Positions 43,203 to 52,827 of a stretch of DNA of 64,000 nt are shown here, piece by piece (positions within the stretch are counted from its first letter, which is position 1; each line of letters begins with the position of its first letter). The notes under the pieces were generated by a model. It was not told the origin of the DNA and did not search any database. It saw nothing but the letters and a program-made list of their open reading frames with translations. The position numbers were made by a program, and so were the translations under genes. The stretch comes from Lentzea californiensis (GTDB taxonomy: Bacteria; Actinomycetota; Actinomycetes; Mycobacteriales; Pseudonocardiaceae), in the NCBI RefSeq assembly GCF_024648825.1, contig NZ_JANBBE010000001.1, forward strand, positions 248,001 through 312,000. Reading direction: 5' to 3'.

Positions 43203-44099
43203 TTAATCCGTCAAGAAGTTCGTCCGAGGGTCTGCGTTCGGGGGTTCCCCGGAACGGAGCAGCCCGGTCGGCACCCACGGGGAATCAAGGGCCACCTGTC
43301 GGCTGACGGGATCAGCTCTGCGTAACACGCAGCTCAGAGCCTCCGTCGCCTGGTCGATGGCGACTGCGCCCACAGTGGTGGCACGACCCACCAGAAGAAG
43401 AGCGCTCGGCCAGATCAACGGATGAAGTCCCTTCGCAACGCTGTGATTTAGCTCACACTCAACCAGTTCAACCCCGCGATTCAGGCCGTCGGGGGTCCCC
43501 CACACGACCAATGAAGCGCCCAGAACGAGTGCCGACTTGAGCTCGTGCCGTAGGGCCTTTCTGCTCGTCGCTACGCCGTACGCCGCCTCCGCGGGTGCGA
43601 CGGCGGCGTGCGCGCGACCGTCCGCCAGCTCGATCTCAGCGGCTACCCAGCCCTTGCGGACCTCACTCCGCCACGACCGCGTCTCAACTCGTGCGAGCAA
43701 CCTGCGGGCCTCGTTCAGGCGTTGAGCACCGAGCGAATCGGCGGCGAGGCCGAGTAGAGCGTCCGTCCGGGCGCCCGCGGCGTCGATCCCGTCGGGGTCG
43801 TTCCCGCCTGCCGGCTGGACGCGCGCGAGGGCTGCGCCGTCGAGGGCGCGGGCGAGGTGGTGGGCCCCTAGCTGACGGTGGTGCGACGCGCGAGTCGAGA
43901 GGGACAGGGACGCGATCACCTGGTCGGGGTCGTGTCGGAGCTCGTCCAGCACGGTGGCGGCGGCCGCGTAGTGGCCCTGGCCACCCAGTACGACCGCGGC
44001 GAGCCACCTGGTCCTGGGGCTTGGCGCCGCGAGAGCGGGCCACACGTCGAGGTCGGGTGAGTCGCCGAACGCGGCTCGGCGCAGCTCGTCTTCGGTCAC
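43203..44099 (-). CDS. TPR-like helical protein of unknown function
   Basis: GTG at 44099 (VTEDELRRAAFGDSPDLDVWP) gives 298 residues. The body is helix-rich with Ala/Leu repeats (RTRWLAAVVLGGQGHYAAAATVLDELRHDPD; LAARVETRSWRSEVRKGWVAAEIELADG), typical of TPR-type scaffolds. The frame stays open upstream through a Pro-rich tandem repeat and a palindromic region, but no good start or ribosome site is seen there. The region 44122-44271 is therefore treated as 5' flanking. Function unknown; from memory, its position matches Rv3415c of the M. tuberculosis order. Confidence 0.7.
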   Translation of the reverse strand: MTEDELRRAAFGDSPDLDVWPALAAPSPRTRWLAAVVLGGQGHYAAAATVLDELRHDPDQVIASLSLSTRASHHRQLGAHHLARALDGAALARVQPAGGNDPDGIDAAGARTDALLGLAADSLGAQRLNEARRLLARVETRSWRSEVRKGWVAAEIELADGRAHAAVAPAEAAYGVATSRKALRHELKSALVLGASLVVWGTPDGLNRGVELVECELNHSVAKGLHPLIWPSALLLVGRATTVGAVAIDQATEALSCVLRRADPVSRQVALDSPWVPTGLLRSGEPPNADPRTNFLTD

Positions 44100-44121
44100 G
44101 GTGAGGAGTGTGCCGCCAGGC

Positions 44122-44280
44122 GGTGGGCGGCTCGGTGGTGGGCGGCTCGGTGGTAGGCGGCTCGGTGGTAGGCGGCTCGGTGGTGGGCGGCTCGGTGGTG
44201 GGCGGGGCGGTGGTAGGCGGCTCGGTGGTAGGCGGCTCGGTGGTGGGCGGCTCGGTGGTGGGCGGGGCGGTGGCGGGCGG
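44122..44280. repeat. 15-bp minisatellite, ten full copies
   Basis: Units of GGTGGGCGGCTCGGT with single-base variants (GGTAGG..., GGGGCGGT) repeat ten times at 44122-44271, plus a partial copy. Units 3-6 and 7-10 (44152-44211 and 44212-44271) are identical 60-bp blocks, so a four-unit block was duplicated. All six frames stay open through it (15 is a multiple of 3). Confidence 0.85.
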
Positions 44281-44323
44281 GACGCGGATACTTCGAAGTT
44301 CCATGAGGGTGCACGAGACGAGA

Positions 44324-44444
44324 CGAGACGGTTCGTCTCGGCAGTGGGTGGGTGCGGAGTCCGTGGAGGGAGTGCGGAGTCCGCGAGCCGTGACGCCAGC
44401 GCGGGCAAGGTCCCGAGACGTGACGAGACGGTTCGTCTCGTCAC
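44324..44444. repeat. Two palindromes related to the 33-bp repeat, 100 bp apart
   Basis: CGAGACG-GTT-CGTCTCG (44324-44340) and GTGACGAGACG-GTT-CGTCTCGTCAC (44420-44444) have dyad centres exactly 100 bp apart. They match the GAGACGAGAC core found in the phosphotransferase gene but carry a three-base centre. Translated on the minus strand they read ETNRLVSSR or DETNRLVTSR. A direct repeat GTGCGGAGTCCG (44352 and 44372) lies between them. The interval 44100-44456 otherwise holds only the minisatellite. Confidence 0.75.
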
Positions 44445-44456
44445 CCGGCCGAAGCG

Positions 44457-45407
44457 TCAGGTGACGGCGGCCTCGACCGCGTCGACAGCGGCGGCCAGGT
44501 CCGCCACCCGCTCCGCCGGCGCCGTCACCACACCCCGCGTCCACCCCGGCCCTCCCACGAACACCCGCACCTGCTGCCGGGTCCGCGGCAGCGCGGAGAT
44601 CACCCCCGGATCGGCGTAGCGCGGCAACTGCGCCCAAAGCACCACCGCGGAGGGGGCGGTACGGCGTACGGCGGCGGCCAGGGCGTCCATCGGCAGCGCC
44701 GCCCCCAACTGCCGGACGACGACGCCGCGCTGTGCCAGTTCCGCGGCCAGTGGGTAGAGAGGGAGGTTGTGCCTCTCCTCCGGCATGCACGCCAGGAGCA
44801 CGGGCCGGTGGTTGCGCGCGAGCGTGACGAGTGGTGTGGCGCGCACGAACGCCGCGAGCACGCACTCGTTCAGCAGGTGCTCGACCTCGACGCCGGTCCC
44901 GGAGAGCTGCCAGCGCGCGGCGACGGCCGTCAGCACGGGGCGCACCACCTCGTTCCAGGTGGCGATCACGCCGTCGGAGGCCAGCGAGTCGGCCAGCATC
45001 CCCTGGACCGCGATGGAGTCCATCGCGACCGCGGCGCGGCCCAGTCCACGCGCCAATCGAGACGCTCCGGGCATTTTCAGCCCACGTCCACCCGATGGTG
45101 CGACGGGAACCACTCCGTGTGTCATCGACGATTTCGAGTCGAGCGCGAAACGGGCTGCTTCGGCGGACGACGCGCCACGCAGAAGAGCGCGTTGCATCAA
45201 TTCGAGACGGGCCACGTCGGGTGGCCCGTACTTGCGGTGCCGGCCCGTGGTGTGGCCGGTCGGGCCCAGCCCATAGCGGCGGTCCCAGGTGCGGAGGGTG
45301 GCAGGAGCCACGCCGAGTCGCCTGGCCACCGCGGCCACTGAGAGAAGGGGCTCACTCGTGTGACTCCCGGCAGAGGTTTGATCCGGCGGTGTCATCACGA
45401 GAGCCAT
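44457..45407 (-). CDS. MerR-family regulator with cobalamin-binding-like domain
   Basis: The 316-residue protein has an N-terminal MerR helix-turn-helix (SVAAVARRLGVAPATLRTWDRRYGLGPTG). The following four-helix segment carries the W-x9-EH pattern (ARWQLSGTGVEVEHLLNE), as in CarH/LitR-type photoreceptors. The C-terminus is B12-binding-like: PEERHNLPLYPLAAELAQRG has the His of the Dx/ExHxxG motif but Pro for Gly, then VVVRQLGAALPMDALA and VRVFVGGPGWT. It could sense adenosylcobalamin or light, but the variant motif leaves that open. It is divergent from whiB3 by 168 bp. Confidence 0.78.
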   Translation of the reverse strand: MALVMTPPDQTSAGSHTSEPLLSVAAVARRLGVAPATLRTWDRRYGLGPTGHTTGRHRKYGPPDVARLELMQRALLRGASSAEAARFALDSKSSMTHGVVPVAPSGGRGLKMPGASRLARGLGRAAVAMDSIAVQGMLADSLASDGVIATWNEVVRPVLTAVAARWQLSGTGVEVEHLLNECVLAAFVRATPLVTLARNHRPVLLACMPEERHNLPLYPLAAELAQRGVVVRQLGAALPMDALAAAVRRTAPSAVVLWAQLPRYADPGVISALPRTRQQVRVFVGGPGWTRGVVTAPAERVADLAAAVDAVEAAVT

Positions 45408-45499
45408 GTTCCGTTCACCTCATCCGGGCGGCAACTCCGGGCGGTGAGTGATCGAACACGCGTGCCGTCACCCATCAGTTGATAAGGGTCTTCAGCCTC

Positions 45500-45528
45500 T
45501 TGAACAAGTTTTGACGCGGTTCTACGGT
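45500..45528 (+). promoter_or_regulatory. Likely promoter of whiB3
   Basis: TTGAAC (45500-45505) and TACGGT (45523-45528) are spaced 17 bp, a good housekeeping-sigma match, and the ATG of whiB3 is 47 bp downstream. Confidence 0.6.
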
Positions 45529-45575
45529 GGATCATCGTTAAGCCGAATGGAGCAGTCGTCACGGAGGCGGTCTCG

Positions 45576-45872
45576 ATGGCGGACACCCGAAGGCTCCCCG
45601 GTCCCAACGCAGATCTGTGGGACTGGCAGATGCGCGGTTCGTGCCGGGGCATGGACAGCGCGTTCTTCTTCCACCCCGATGGTGAACGGGGCCCGGCGAG
45701 ATCTCGCCGGGAAGCTCGCGCGAAAGCTGTCTGCCTCGCCTGCCCGGTGCTGGAGCTGTGCCGCCAACACGCGCTGGCGGTGCAGGAACCGTATGGGATC
45801 TGGGGCGGGCTCTCGGAATCGGAGCGCGACCACATCATCAAGGCACGAAAACGACAACTGGCAATAGTCTGA
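45576..45872 (+). CDS. whiB3: WhiB-family iron-sulfur regulator, WhiB3-like
   Basis: The 98-residue protein begins MADTRRLPGPNADLWDWQ. The four cluster Cys are GSCRG near residue 22 and CLACPVLELC (53-62), then the G-I-W-G-G turn (EPYGIWGGLSESER) and a basic DNA-contact tail (KARKRQ). GGAGG lies nine bases before the start. Wbl proteins bind a 4Fe-4S cluster and partner with the housekeeping sigma factor. Position between the MerR gene and groEL1 matches whiB3 of M. tuberculosis. Confidence 0.92.
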   Translation: MADTRRLPGPNADLWDWQMRGSCRGMDSAFFFHPDGERGPARSRREARAKAVCLACPVLELCRQHALAVQEPYGIWGGLSESERDHIIKARKRQLAIV

Positions 45873-45878
45873 ACAGAA

Positions 45879-45919
45879 AAGCCGGGTCGGCACCAACGAA
45901 TGGTGCCGACCCGGCTTTG
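45879..45919. terminator. Bidirectional terminator between whiB3 and groEL1
   Basis: An 18-bp perfect stem (45879-45896 with 45902-45919) has AAA at one foot and TTT at the other, flanking a 5-base loop. Convergent genes on both sides. Confidence 0.9.
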
Positions 45920-45944
45920 TTCGAGTCCGAAGAACTCGGCTTGC

Positions 45945-47570
<1,626 letters not shown>

Positions 47571-47598
47571 TTAACTCAAAGCCTCTCTGGGTAGCGAA

Positions 47599-47633
47599 AC
47601 GCCCCGGAAGCCCCGGATGGGGCGCCGGGGCGT
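47599..47633 (-). other. Intercistronic hairpin between groES and groEL1
   Basis: ACGCCCCGG (47599-47607) pairs with CCGGGGCGT (47625-47633), and GCCCC with GGGGC inside it (47610-47614, 47619-47623). It could be a partial terminator or an mRNA processing signal that adjusts the GroES:GroEL ratio. Confidence 0.5.
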
Positions 47634-47654
47634 CAGGCATGACAGCCGAGCGTC

Positions 47655-47948
47655 TTAGTTGACGACGGCCAGCACGTCGCGAGCGGAGAGGATCAAGTAC
47701 TCCTCGCCGTTGTACTTGACCTCGGTGCCGCCGTACTTCGAGTAGATGACGACGTCGCCGACAGCGACGTCCACCGGGACGCGGTTGCCCTTGTCGTCGA
47801 TGCGGCCGGGGCCCACCGCGAGGACCTTGCCCTCCTGGGGCTTCTCCTTCGCGGTGTCCGGGATCACGAGGCCGGAGGCGGTCGTCGTCTCAGCCTCGGA
47901 GGCCTGAACGACGATCTTGTCCTCAAGCGGCTTGATGTTCACGCTCAC
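47655..47948 (-). CDS. groES: Co-chaperonin GroES
   Basis: GTG at 47948 ([20 protein letters not shown]) gives 97 residues; GGAGG lies eight bases upstream. The family features are present: the mobile-loop segment [27 protein letters not shown] (about 20-46), [23 protein letters not shown] and ARDVLAVV at the end. It is the first gene of groES-groEL1. A CIRCE operator overlaps the promoter about 100 bp upstream. Confidence 0.96.
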   Translation of the reverse strand: MSVNIKPLEDKIVVQASEAETTTASGLVIPDTAKEKPQEGKVLAVGPGRIDDKGNRVPVDVAVGDVVIYSKYGGTEVKYNGEEYLILSARDVLAVVN

Positions 47949-48044
47949 CGGGATGACCTCCACGGGTCGTTGGCAGGTTCGTTTGTTTAACGGCTCCTGC
48001 CACCCCGCCGTCGCGGGGGTCGGGGCGGTGCTGGTGCCGTGCAA

Positions 48045-48071
48045 TTGGCACTCTACCCATGAGAGTGCCAA
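48045..48071. promoter_or_regulatory. CIRCE operator overlapping the groES promoter
   Basis: TTGGCACTC-N9-GAGTGCCAA (48045-48053 and 48063-48071) is a perfect HrcA-binding inverted repeat. On the minus strand it lies between TTGAAG (48074-48079) and TAGAGT (48050-48055), a promoter with an 18-bp spacer. HrcA binding would block groES-groEL1 transcription until heat shock. The divergent PhoD gene starts 53 bp to the right. Confidence 0.9.
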
Positions 48072-48123
48072 GCCTTCAACGAGACCCCCGAACCGATCAC
48101 CATCCGGGAGCCGTATTCAGGGC

Positions 48124-49629
48124 ATGTCCTCGTTGACGCGCCGAACGCTGCTGCTCGCAGGCGTGGCCGGAGTCACAGCGTTCTCGGTCACCGCATCCGC
48201 CCGGCCGAGCGACCCTTTCACACTCGGTGTGGCCTCGGGCGACCCGGCACCCGACGGGGTGGTCCTGTGGACGCGGCTGGCCGTCGAACCGCTCGCGGAA
48301 GACGGTCTGGGAGGCATGCCGGCCCGCCCGATCGAGGTGGCGTGGCAGGTCGCCGCGGACGAACGATTCACCCGAATCGTGCAGCGCGGCTCCACCACGG
48401 CTCGACCGGAAGAGGCGCACAGCGTCCACGTGGAGCTCGTCGGGCTGGAGCCCGGCCGCGAGTACTTCTACCGCTTCAAGGCCCTCAACCACCTCTCGCG
48501 GACGGGCCGCACGCGCACGGCACCCTCTCCCGGCTCGTTGCAGGTACCGCTGACGATGGCCTTCGCGTCGTGCGCGCAGTACGAGCACGGCTACTTCACG
48601 GCCTATCGCAGGCTCGCGGAGGACGAGCCCGACCTGGTGCTGCACCTCGGCGACTACACCTACGAGTACGAGAGCGGCATCCACGTCGCCCCGAGCGGCA
48701 ACGTCCGGCAGGTCGAGGGCCCGACCACGACGACGCTCGCGGGCTATCGGCGGCGGCAGGCGCAGTACAAGACCGATCGCGACCTGCAGCAGGCACACGC
48801 CGTGGCGCCTTGGTCGGTGATCTGGGACGACCACGAGATCGACAACAACTGGGCGGGGATGCTGCCGGACAAGCCCCAGCCGGACTTCCCCGCGCGCAGG
48901 GCCGCGGCCATCCAGGCCTACTACGAGAACATGCCCCTGCGCAGGTCACCGAGGCTGTACCGGCGGATCGGGTGGGGTGCGCTCGCGACGTTCCACCTGC
49001 TCGACACCCGCCAGTACCGGACCGACCAGGCCTGCGGGGACGGGCTGCAGCTCTGTCCCGAACGGCTGGAGCCCGAGCGCACCATGCTCGGCGCCGCGCA
49101 GGAGGACTGGCTGTTCGACGGCTTCCGCGGCTCGCGGGCGCGCTGGGACGTGCTCGGGCAGCAGGTGTTCTTCTCGCAGTACGACTACATCCCCGGCGAG
49201 GTCGACAAGTTCCTTCTGGACGCGTGGGACGGTTACGTCGCTGACCGGGACCGGGTCGTGGCGAGGTTCGCGGACGTCCGGAACCCGATCGTGCTGACCG
49301 GGGACGTGCACGCGGCGTGGGGTGCGGAGGTCAAGGAGCGCTGGAACGACCCGTCGTCGAAGACGCTCGCGACCGAACTCGTCACCACCTCGATCACGGC
49401 CGGTGGCGACGGCTCGGAGGAGTACGCCGAGACACCGCTGTGGCTGCGCGAGAACCCGCACGTGAAGTACTTCAACAACCGCCGCGGTTACACGCTCACC
49501 AGGTTCACGCCCGATGAGCTGCGCACGGACTTCCGCGGTCTCGACTACGTGACGAGGCCCGGATCGCCCGTGCGCACCAAGGCGTCGTTCGCCGTGGAGG
49601 ACCGGGTGCCGGGCCTCCACAGCACCTGA
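48124..49629 (+). CDS. PhoD-like alkaline phosphatase, Tat-exported
   Basis: The 501-residue protein starts MSSLTRRTLLLAGVAGVTAF, a twin-arginine signal. A fibronectin-like N-terminal PhoD domain follows (FTLGVASGDPAPDGVVLWTRL). The metallophosphatase domain has MAFASCAQYEHGYFTAYR, HLGDYTYEYES, WDDHEIDNNWAG and TGDVHAAW, all keeping the Fe/Ca ligand residues. PhoD enzymes hydrolyse phosphodiesters at the cell surface, usually under phosphate limitation. The start is directly next to the CIRCE/groES promoter region. Confidence 0.92.
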   Translation: MSSLTRRTLLLAGVAGVTAFSVTASARPSDPFTLGVASGDPAPDGVVLWTRLAVEPLAEDGLGGMPARPIEVAWQVAADERFTRIVQRGSTTARPEEAHSVHVELVGLEPGREYFYRFKALNHLSRTGRTRTAPSPGSLQVPLTMAFASCAQYEHGYFTAYRRLAEDEPDLVLHLGDYTYEYESGIHVAPSGNVRQVEGPTTTTLAGYRRRQAQYKTDRDLQQAHAVAPWSVIWDDHEIDNNWAGMLPDKPQPDFPARRAAAIQAYYENMPLRRSPRLYRRIGWGALATFHLLDTRQYRTDQACGDGLQLCPERLEPERTMLGAAQEDWLFDGFRGSRARWDVLGQQVFFSQYDYIPGEVDKFLLDAWDGYVADRDRVVARFADVRNPIVLTGDVHAAWGAEVKERWNDPSSKTLATELVTTSITAGGDGSEEYAETPLWLRENPHVKYFNNRRGYTLTRFTPDELRTDFRGLDYVTRPGSPVRTKASFAVEDRVPGLHST

Positions 49630-50685
49630 TCAGACGATCTGGACGGTGCTGACCGGCAGGCCCGGTGTGGTCGAGATGTCCATCCGGGACGGCTTGGCAC
49701 CCGCCGCGACGAGGTGGGCGCCGAGCGCGGCGATCATCGCGCCGTTGTCGGTGCACAGCCGAGGCCGCGGCACGCGCAGCTCGATGCCGGCCTCGGCGCA
49801 ACGCTCGGCGGCGAGCCCGCTCAGGCGGGAGTTCGCCGCGACGCCACCGGAGATGACCAGCGTGCCGACGTCCAGGTCCTTCGCGGCGCGGATCGCCTTG
49901 GCGGTCAGCACGTCCGCGACGGCCTCCTGGAACGACGCGGCGACGTCGGCCAGCGGGATCTCCTCGCCGGCGCGCTCGGCGCGCTCGACCCAGCGGGCGA
50001 CCGAGGTCTTCAGGCCGGAGAACGAGAAGTCGTACTTCGCGTCGCGCGGGCCGGTGAGGCCGCGCGGGAACGCGATCGCGCAGCCGTTGCCCTGCTTGGC
50101 GAGCTTGTCGATGGGCGGACCGCCGGGGTACGGCAGGTCGAGCAGCCGCGCGACCTTGTCGTACGCCTCACCGGCCGCGTCGTCGACGGTGGACCCGATC
50201 TCGGTGATCGAGTTCGCCAGGCCGCCCTCGATCAGCAGCAGCTGCGAGTGGCCGCCGGATACCAGCAGCGCGAGGCAGCGCTGCGGCAACGGGCCGTGCT
50301 GCAGCGTGTCCGCGGCGACGTGACCCGCGAGGTGGTTCACGCCGTAGAGCGGCTTGCCGAGCGCGGCCGCGTACGCCTTCGCGGCGGACACGCCGACCAG
50401 CAGCGCGCCGGCCAGGCCCGGTCCGGCGGTGACGGCGATGGAGTGGATCTGGGAGAGCTCTACCTTCGCGGTGTCGAGCGCGCGGCGCATGGTCGGGACC
50501 AGCGCTTCGAGGTGGGCGCGCGAGGCGACCTCTGGCACGACGCCGCCGAAGCGGGCGTGCTCCTCGACGCTGGACGCGACCTCGTCGGCGAGCAGTTCGA
50601 GCGAGCCGTCCGGACCGAGGCGGACGATGCCGAAGCCCGTCTCGTCGCACGAGCTCTCGATGCCCAGAATCAAGCGATCAGACAC
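49630..50685 (-). CDS. tsaD: tRNA t6A threonylcarbamoyltransferase TsaD
   Basis: GTG at 50685 ([21 protein letters not shown]) gives 351 residues. Signatures are the ASKHA ATP-binding segments and the metal-ligand HxxxH in [15 protein letters not shown], then [13 protein letters not shown] and [11 protein letters not shown]. TsaD transfers threonylcarbamoyl from TC-AMP to A37 of ANN-decoding tRNAs with TsaB and TsaE. It overlaps rimI by 8 bp, in the usual tsaE/tsaB/rimI/tsaD set. Confidence 0.95.
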   Translation of the reverse strand: MSDRLILGIESSCDETGFGIVRLGPDGSLELLADEVASSVEEHARFGGVVPEVASRAHLEALVPTMRRALDTAKVELSQIHSIAVTAGPGLAGALLVGVSAAKAYAAALGKPLYGVNHLAGHVAADTLQHGPLPQRCLALLVSGGHSQLLLIEGGLANSITEIGSTVDDAAGEAYDKVARLLDLPYPGGPPIDKLAKQGNGCAIAFPRGLTGPRDAKYDFSFSGLKTSVARWVERAERAGEEIPLADVAASFQEAVADVLTAKAIRAAKDLDVGTLVISGGVAANSRLSGLAAERCAEAGIELRVPRPRLCTDNGAMIAALGAHLVAAGAKPSRMDISTTPGLPVSTVQIV

Positions 50686-51136
50686 TTTGAGCAGGCCTTC
50701 CCATCGTGTACGCGTCGGCACCCGACGGCTGGTAGTAGCGGCGGCGCAGGCCGAGTTGTTCGAAGCCGTGCGCCTTGTACATCGTGATCGCGGGCTCGTT
50801 GTCCGTGCGGACCTCGAGGTAGACCGGCACGCCGATCTCGTCGACGCGGGCCAGCAGGTCCCTCAACAGCATCTTGCCGACGCCCCTGCCCTGCCAGTGC
50901 CCGACGACGGCGATCGTGTGCACGCTGGCCTCGTGCTCTCCGGCGCCGAGCCCGGCGTACCCGATCAGCTCGTCGTCGGAGTACGCGCCGATGTAGTAGT
51001 TGCCGTTGTCGAGCTCGCTGCGGAACGCGTTCTCGCTCCACGGGTCGTCGCCGGGGAACAGCGCCAGCTCGATCTCGTGGCACCTGGGCACGTCGGCGTG
51101 CCGCAGCGGCGCGAGCGTGACGGTGCCGGTGGTCAT
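50678..51136 (-). CDS. rimI: Ribosomal-protein alanine N-acetyltransferase RimI
   Basis: The 152-residue GNAT protein starts [34 protein letters not shown], and the acetyl-CoA loop is [60 protein letters not shown] carries the C-terminal beta strand and Tyr of the family. Between tsaB and tsaD it is the known RimI partner position. Overlaps at both ends (4 and 8 bp) suggest coupling. Confidence 0.93.
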   Translation of the reverse strand: MTTGTVTLAPLRHADVPRCHEIELALFPGDDPWSENAFRSELDNGNYYIGAYSDDELIGYAGLGAGEHEASVHTIAVVGHWQGRGVGKMLLRDLLARVDEIGVPVYLEVRTDNEPAITMYKAHGFEQLGLRRRYYQPSGADAYTMGRPAQSV

Positions 51137-51813
51137 GCCCTGGTCACCCTCTTGCGCCCGGTGGGCTCGACGGCGTCGGGACGGCGCAGGTAGAGCGGGG
51201 TGAGCGCGGCCGGGCGGGCCTGGGCGAGCACCTCGGCGGCCGCGGCGGCGACCAGGCCCTCCGGGCTCGGGTGCTTCGCTTGGAGCAGCTCCAAGCCGAG
51301 GACGTCGGCGTAGATCTCGGCACCCTCACCCGTGGCCTGGTGGACGCCCATCTTCGGCAGCTTCTCGGCCAGGTCCTGCGGGCGCTCGACGTGCGGGCCG
51401 TCCGTGCGGCGACCGGCGGCGTCGTAGGCGGCCCAGTAGACCTCCTTGCGCCGCGCGTCGGTCGCGACGAGCAGCGGGTGGCCGCTGGCGGCGTCCTTGG
51501 CGAGGGCGTCCGGGGTGGCGACCGGGTAGACCGGCCGGTTGAGCGCCTGGCCGAGCGCGGCGGCGGTGGCGAGGCCGACCCGCAGGCCGGTGAACGGCCC
51601 GGGACCTGCACCGACGACGATCGCGTCGAGGTCGGCGAAGGTCTTGCCGGCTTCGGCGAGCGCGTCGCTGATGTGCGGGGTGAGCAGCTCGCCGTGCGCC
51701 TTGGCGTTGAGCGTCACCCGCTTCGCGAGCAGGCGCGGCAGGGAGTCGGGCACGAGTTCGACCACACCGGCGGTGACTGCGGGGGTGGCCGTGTCGACGG
51801 CGAGCACTAGCAC
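51133..51813 (-). CDS. tsaB: tRNA t6A biosynthesis protein TsaB
   Basis: GTG at 51813 (VLVLAVDTATPAVTAGVVEL) gives 226 residues, normal for the family. It has the ASKHA-fold N-terminus, GAGPGPFTGLRVGLATAAALGQALN and a C-terminal Pro-rich end. It dimerises with TsaD and lacks its catalytic residues. A TACCCT hexamer close upstream suggests a leaderless start. A terminator lies 100 bp upstream, so this is probably the first gene of tsaB-rimI-tsaD. Confidence 0.93.
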   Translation of the reverse strand: MLVLAVDTATPAVTAGVVELVPDSLPRLLAKRVTLNAKAHGELLTPHISDALAEAGKTFADLDAIVVGAGPGPFTGLRVGLATAAALGQALNRPVYPVATPDALAKDAASGHPLLVATDARRKEVYWAAYDAAGRRTDGPHVERPQDLAEKLPKMGVHQATGEGAEIYADVLGLELLQAKHPSPEGLVAAAAAEVLAQARPAALTPLYLRRPDAVEPTGRKRVTRA

Positions 51814-51911
51814 GGTTGTCCAGGGTAGTACGAGGTCGTGTCGGTCATCCCGTGGCCTCTGGCCGGGATGGCGGTCGCGGGCGGCCCGGACGGGAGCTGT
51901 CCGGAGAGGAC

Positions 51912-51958
51912 CGTCGTGGGGGATGGCCGATGGGCTCGTTCGGCCATCCCCCACGACG
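51912..51958. terminator. Perfect 19-bp terminator upstream of tsaB
   Basis: CGTCGTGGGGGATGGCCGA (51912-51930) pairs with 51940-51958, loop of 9. It would end the minus-strand secreted-protein transcript starting at 52287. Confidence 0.85.
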
Positions 51959-51969
51959 CCGCGGGGCTG

Positions 51970-52287
51970 TCAGCCAGCCGGGTCGCCGTCGCAGGCGGCG
52001 TAGGACGGTGGGCGGTCGACCGTGAAGATCTCCAGCGGGCCGTTCCAGCTCCAGGGCGTGTCGCAGGCGTCGAGCACGCTGACGCGCGAACCGCCCCCGA
52101 CGCGGGTGCACGCGACGTAGCCAGGGGCGTGACTCTCGTGCAGCAGCGAGAGCGGCCCGTTCCACTGCCACGGCGCGGCGCACAGGTGGTCGCCGGGTTC
52201 GTCGTGCTGACCAGCGGACGCCGGGATCGCGGCGGCCAGCACGGCACCGCCGAAGACGGCGGTCGCGAAGAGCGTCTTCTTGATCAT
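51970..52287 (-). CDS. Small secreted protein with a duplicated Cys/Trp motif
   Basis: The start at 52287 (MIKKTLFATAVFGGAVLAAAIPASA) gives 105 residues with a signal peptide. The mature part of about 80 residues has two similar halves: CAAPWQWNGPLSLLHE and CDTPWSWNGPLEIFTVD, each followed by a Tyr/Pro/Cys pair (GYVACTRV, SYAACDGD). It looks like a duplicated motif held by disulfides. No family recognised. Confidence 0.75.
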   Translation of the reverse strand: MIKKTLFATAVFGGAVLAAAIPASAGQHDEPGDHLCAAPWQWNGPLSLLHESHAPGYVACTRVGGGSRVSVLDACDTPWSWNGPLEIFTVDRPPSYAACDGDPAG

Positions 52288-52350
52288 GCAGCGTGCATCG
52301 GCCGGCGGCGTCGCGTCCTCAACGGACGTCACCCCAAGAGCCGAACAACG

Positions 52351-52827
52351 TCACACCGGCAGGGGACGCGAGCTCCAGTCGCCCTGCGGGATCAGCTGAG
52401 CTGTGCGAACGTCGTCGATCCCGCGTTCGAGGCGGATCAGCAGATGATCTTCGTTCAGGCGTTCCGCGACGCCCTCACCCCACTCGACGGCGACCACGGC
52501 GTCGACGAGGTCCGTGTCCAGGTCGAGGTCGTCCAGCTCGTCCAGGTGGCCCCCGAGCCGGTACGCGTCGACGTGCACCAGCCGCACTCCCCTGCCGTTC
52601 TCGGCGGGCTCGTGCACGCGGGCCACGACGAACGTCGGCGAGGACACCCGGCCCTGCACGCCGAGGCCGCGCGCGAGGCCGCGCACCAGCGCCGTCTTCC
52701 CCGCTCCCAACGGCCCGGCGAGCAGCAGCAGGTCGCCCGCCCGCACCACTTCACCCAGCTTGCGGCCGAACTCCTCGGTGTCCTCCACCAGGGGCAGTTC
52801 GACGGTCTTCACGCTCGGCGCCACCAC
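52351..52827 (-). CDS. tsaE: tRNA t6A biosynthesis ATPase TsaE
   Basis: The 158-residue protein starts at GTG (VVAPSVKTVELPLVEDTEEFG). Its P-loop is LLLAGPLGAGKTALVRGLARGLG, the TsaE signature SSPTFVVARVHEP follows, and HVDAYRLGGHLDELDDLDLDT is the switch region. It supports t6A formation by the TsaD-TsaB complex. It overlaps the end of the preceding hydrolase gene by 19 bp. Confidence 0.93.
   Translation of the reverse strand: MVAPSVKTVELPLVEDTEEFGRKLGEVVRAGDLLLLAGPLGAGKTALVRGLARGLGVQGRVSSPTFVVARVHEPAENGRGVRLVHVDAYRLGGHLDELDDLDLDTDLVDAVVAVEWGEGVAERLNEDHLLIRLERGIDDVRTAQLIPQGDWSSRPLPV

Noticed and set aside
44122..44271. Possible CRISPR array
   Set aside because: The units are 15 bp and contiguous with no spacers; it is a minisatellite.
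43684..44865. Long minus-strand frame through the minisatellite (TTEPPT repeats)
   Set aside because: It overlaps two better-supported genes, its ends are Arg-rich shadow sequence, and the repeat is open in every frame because its unit is 15 bp.
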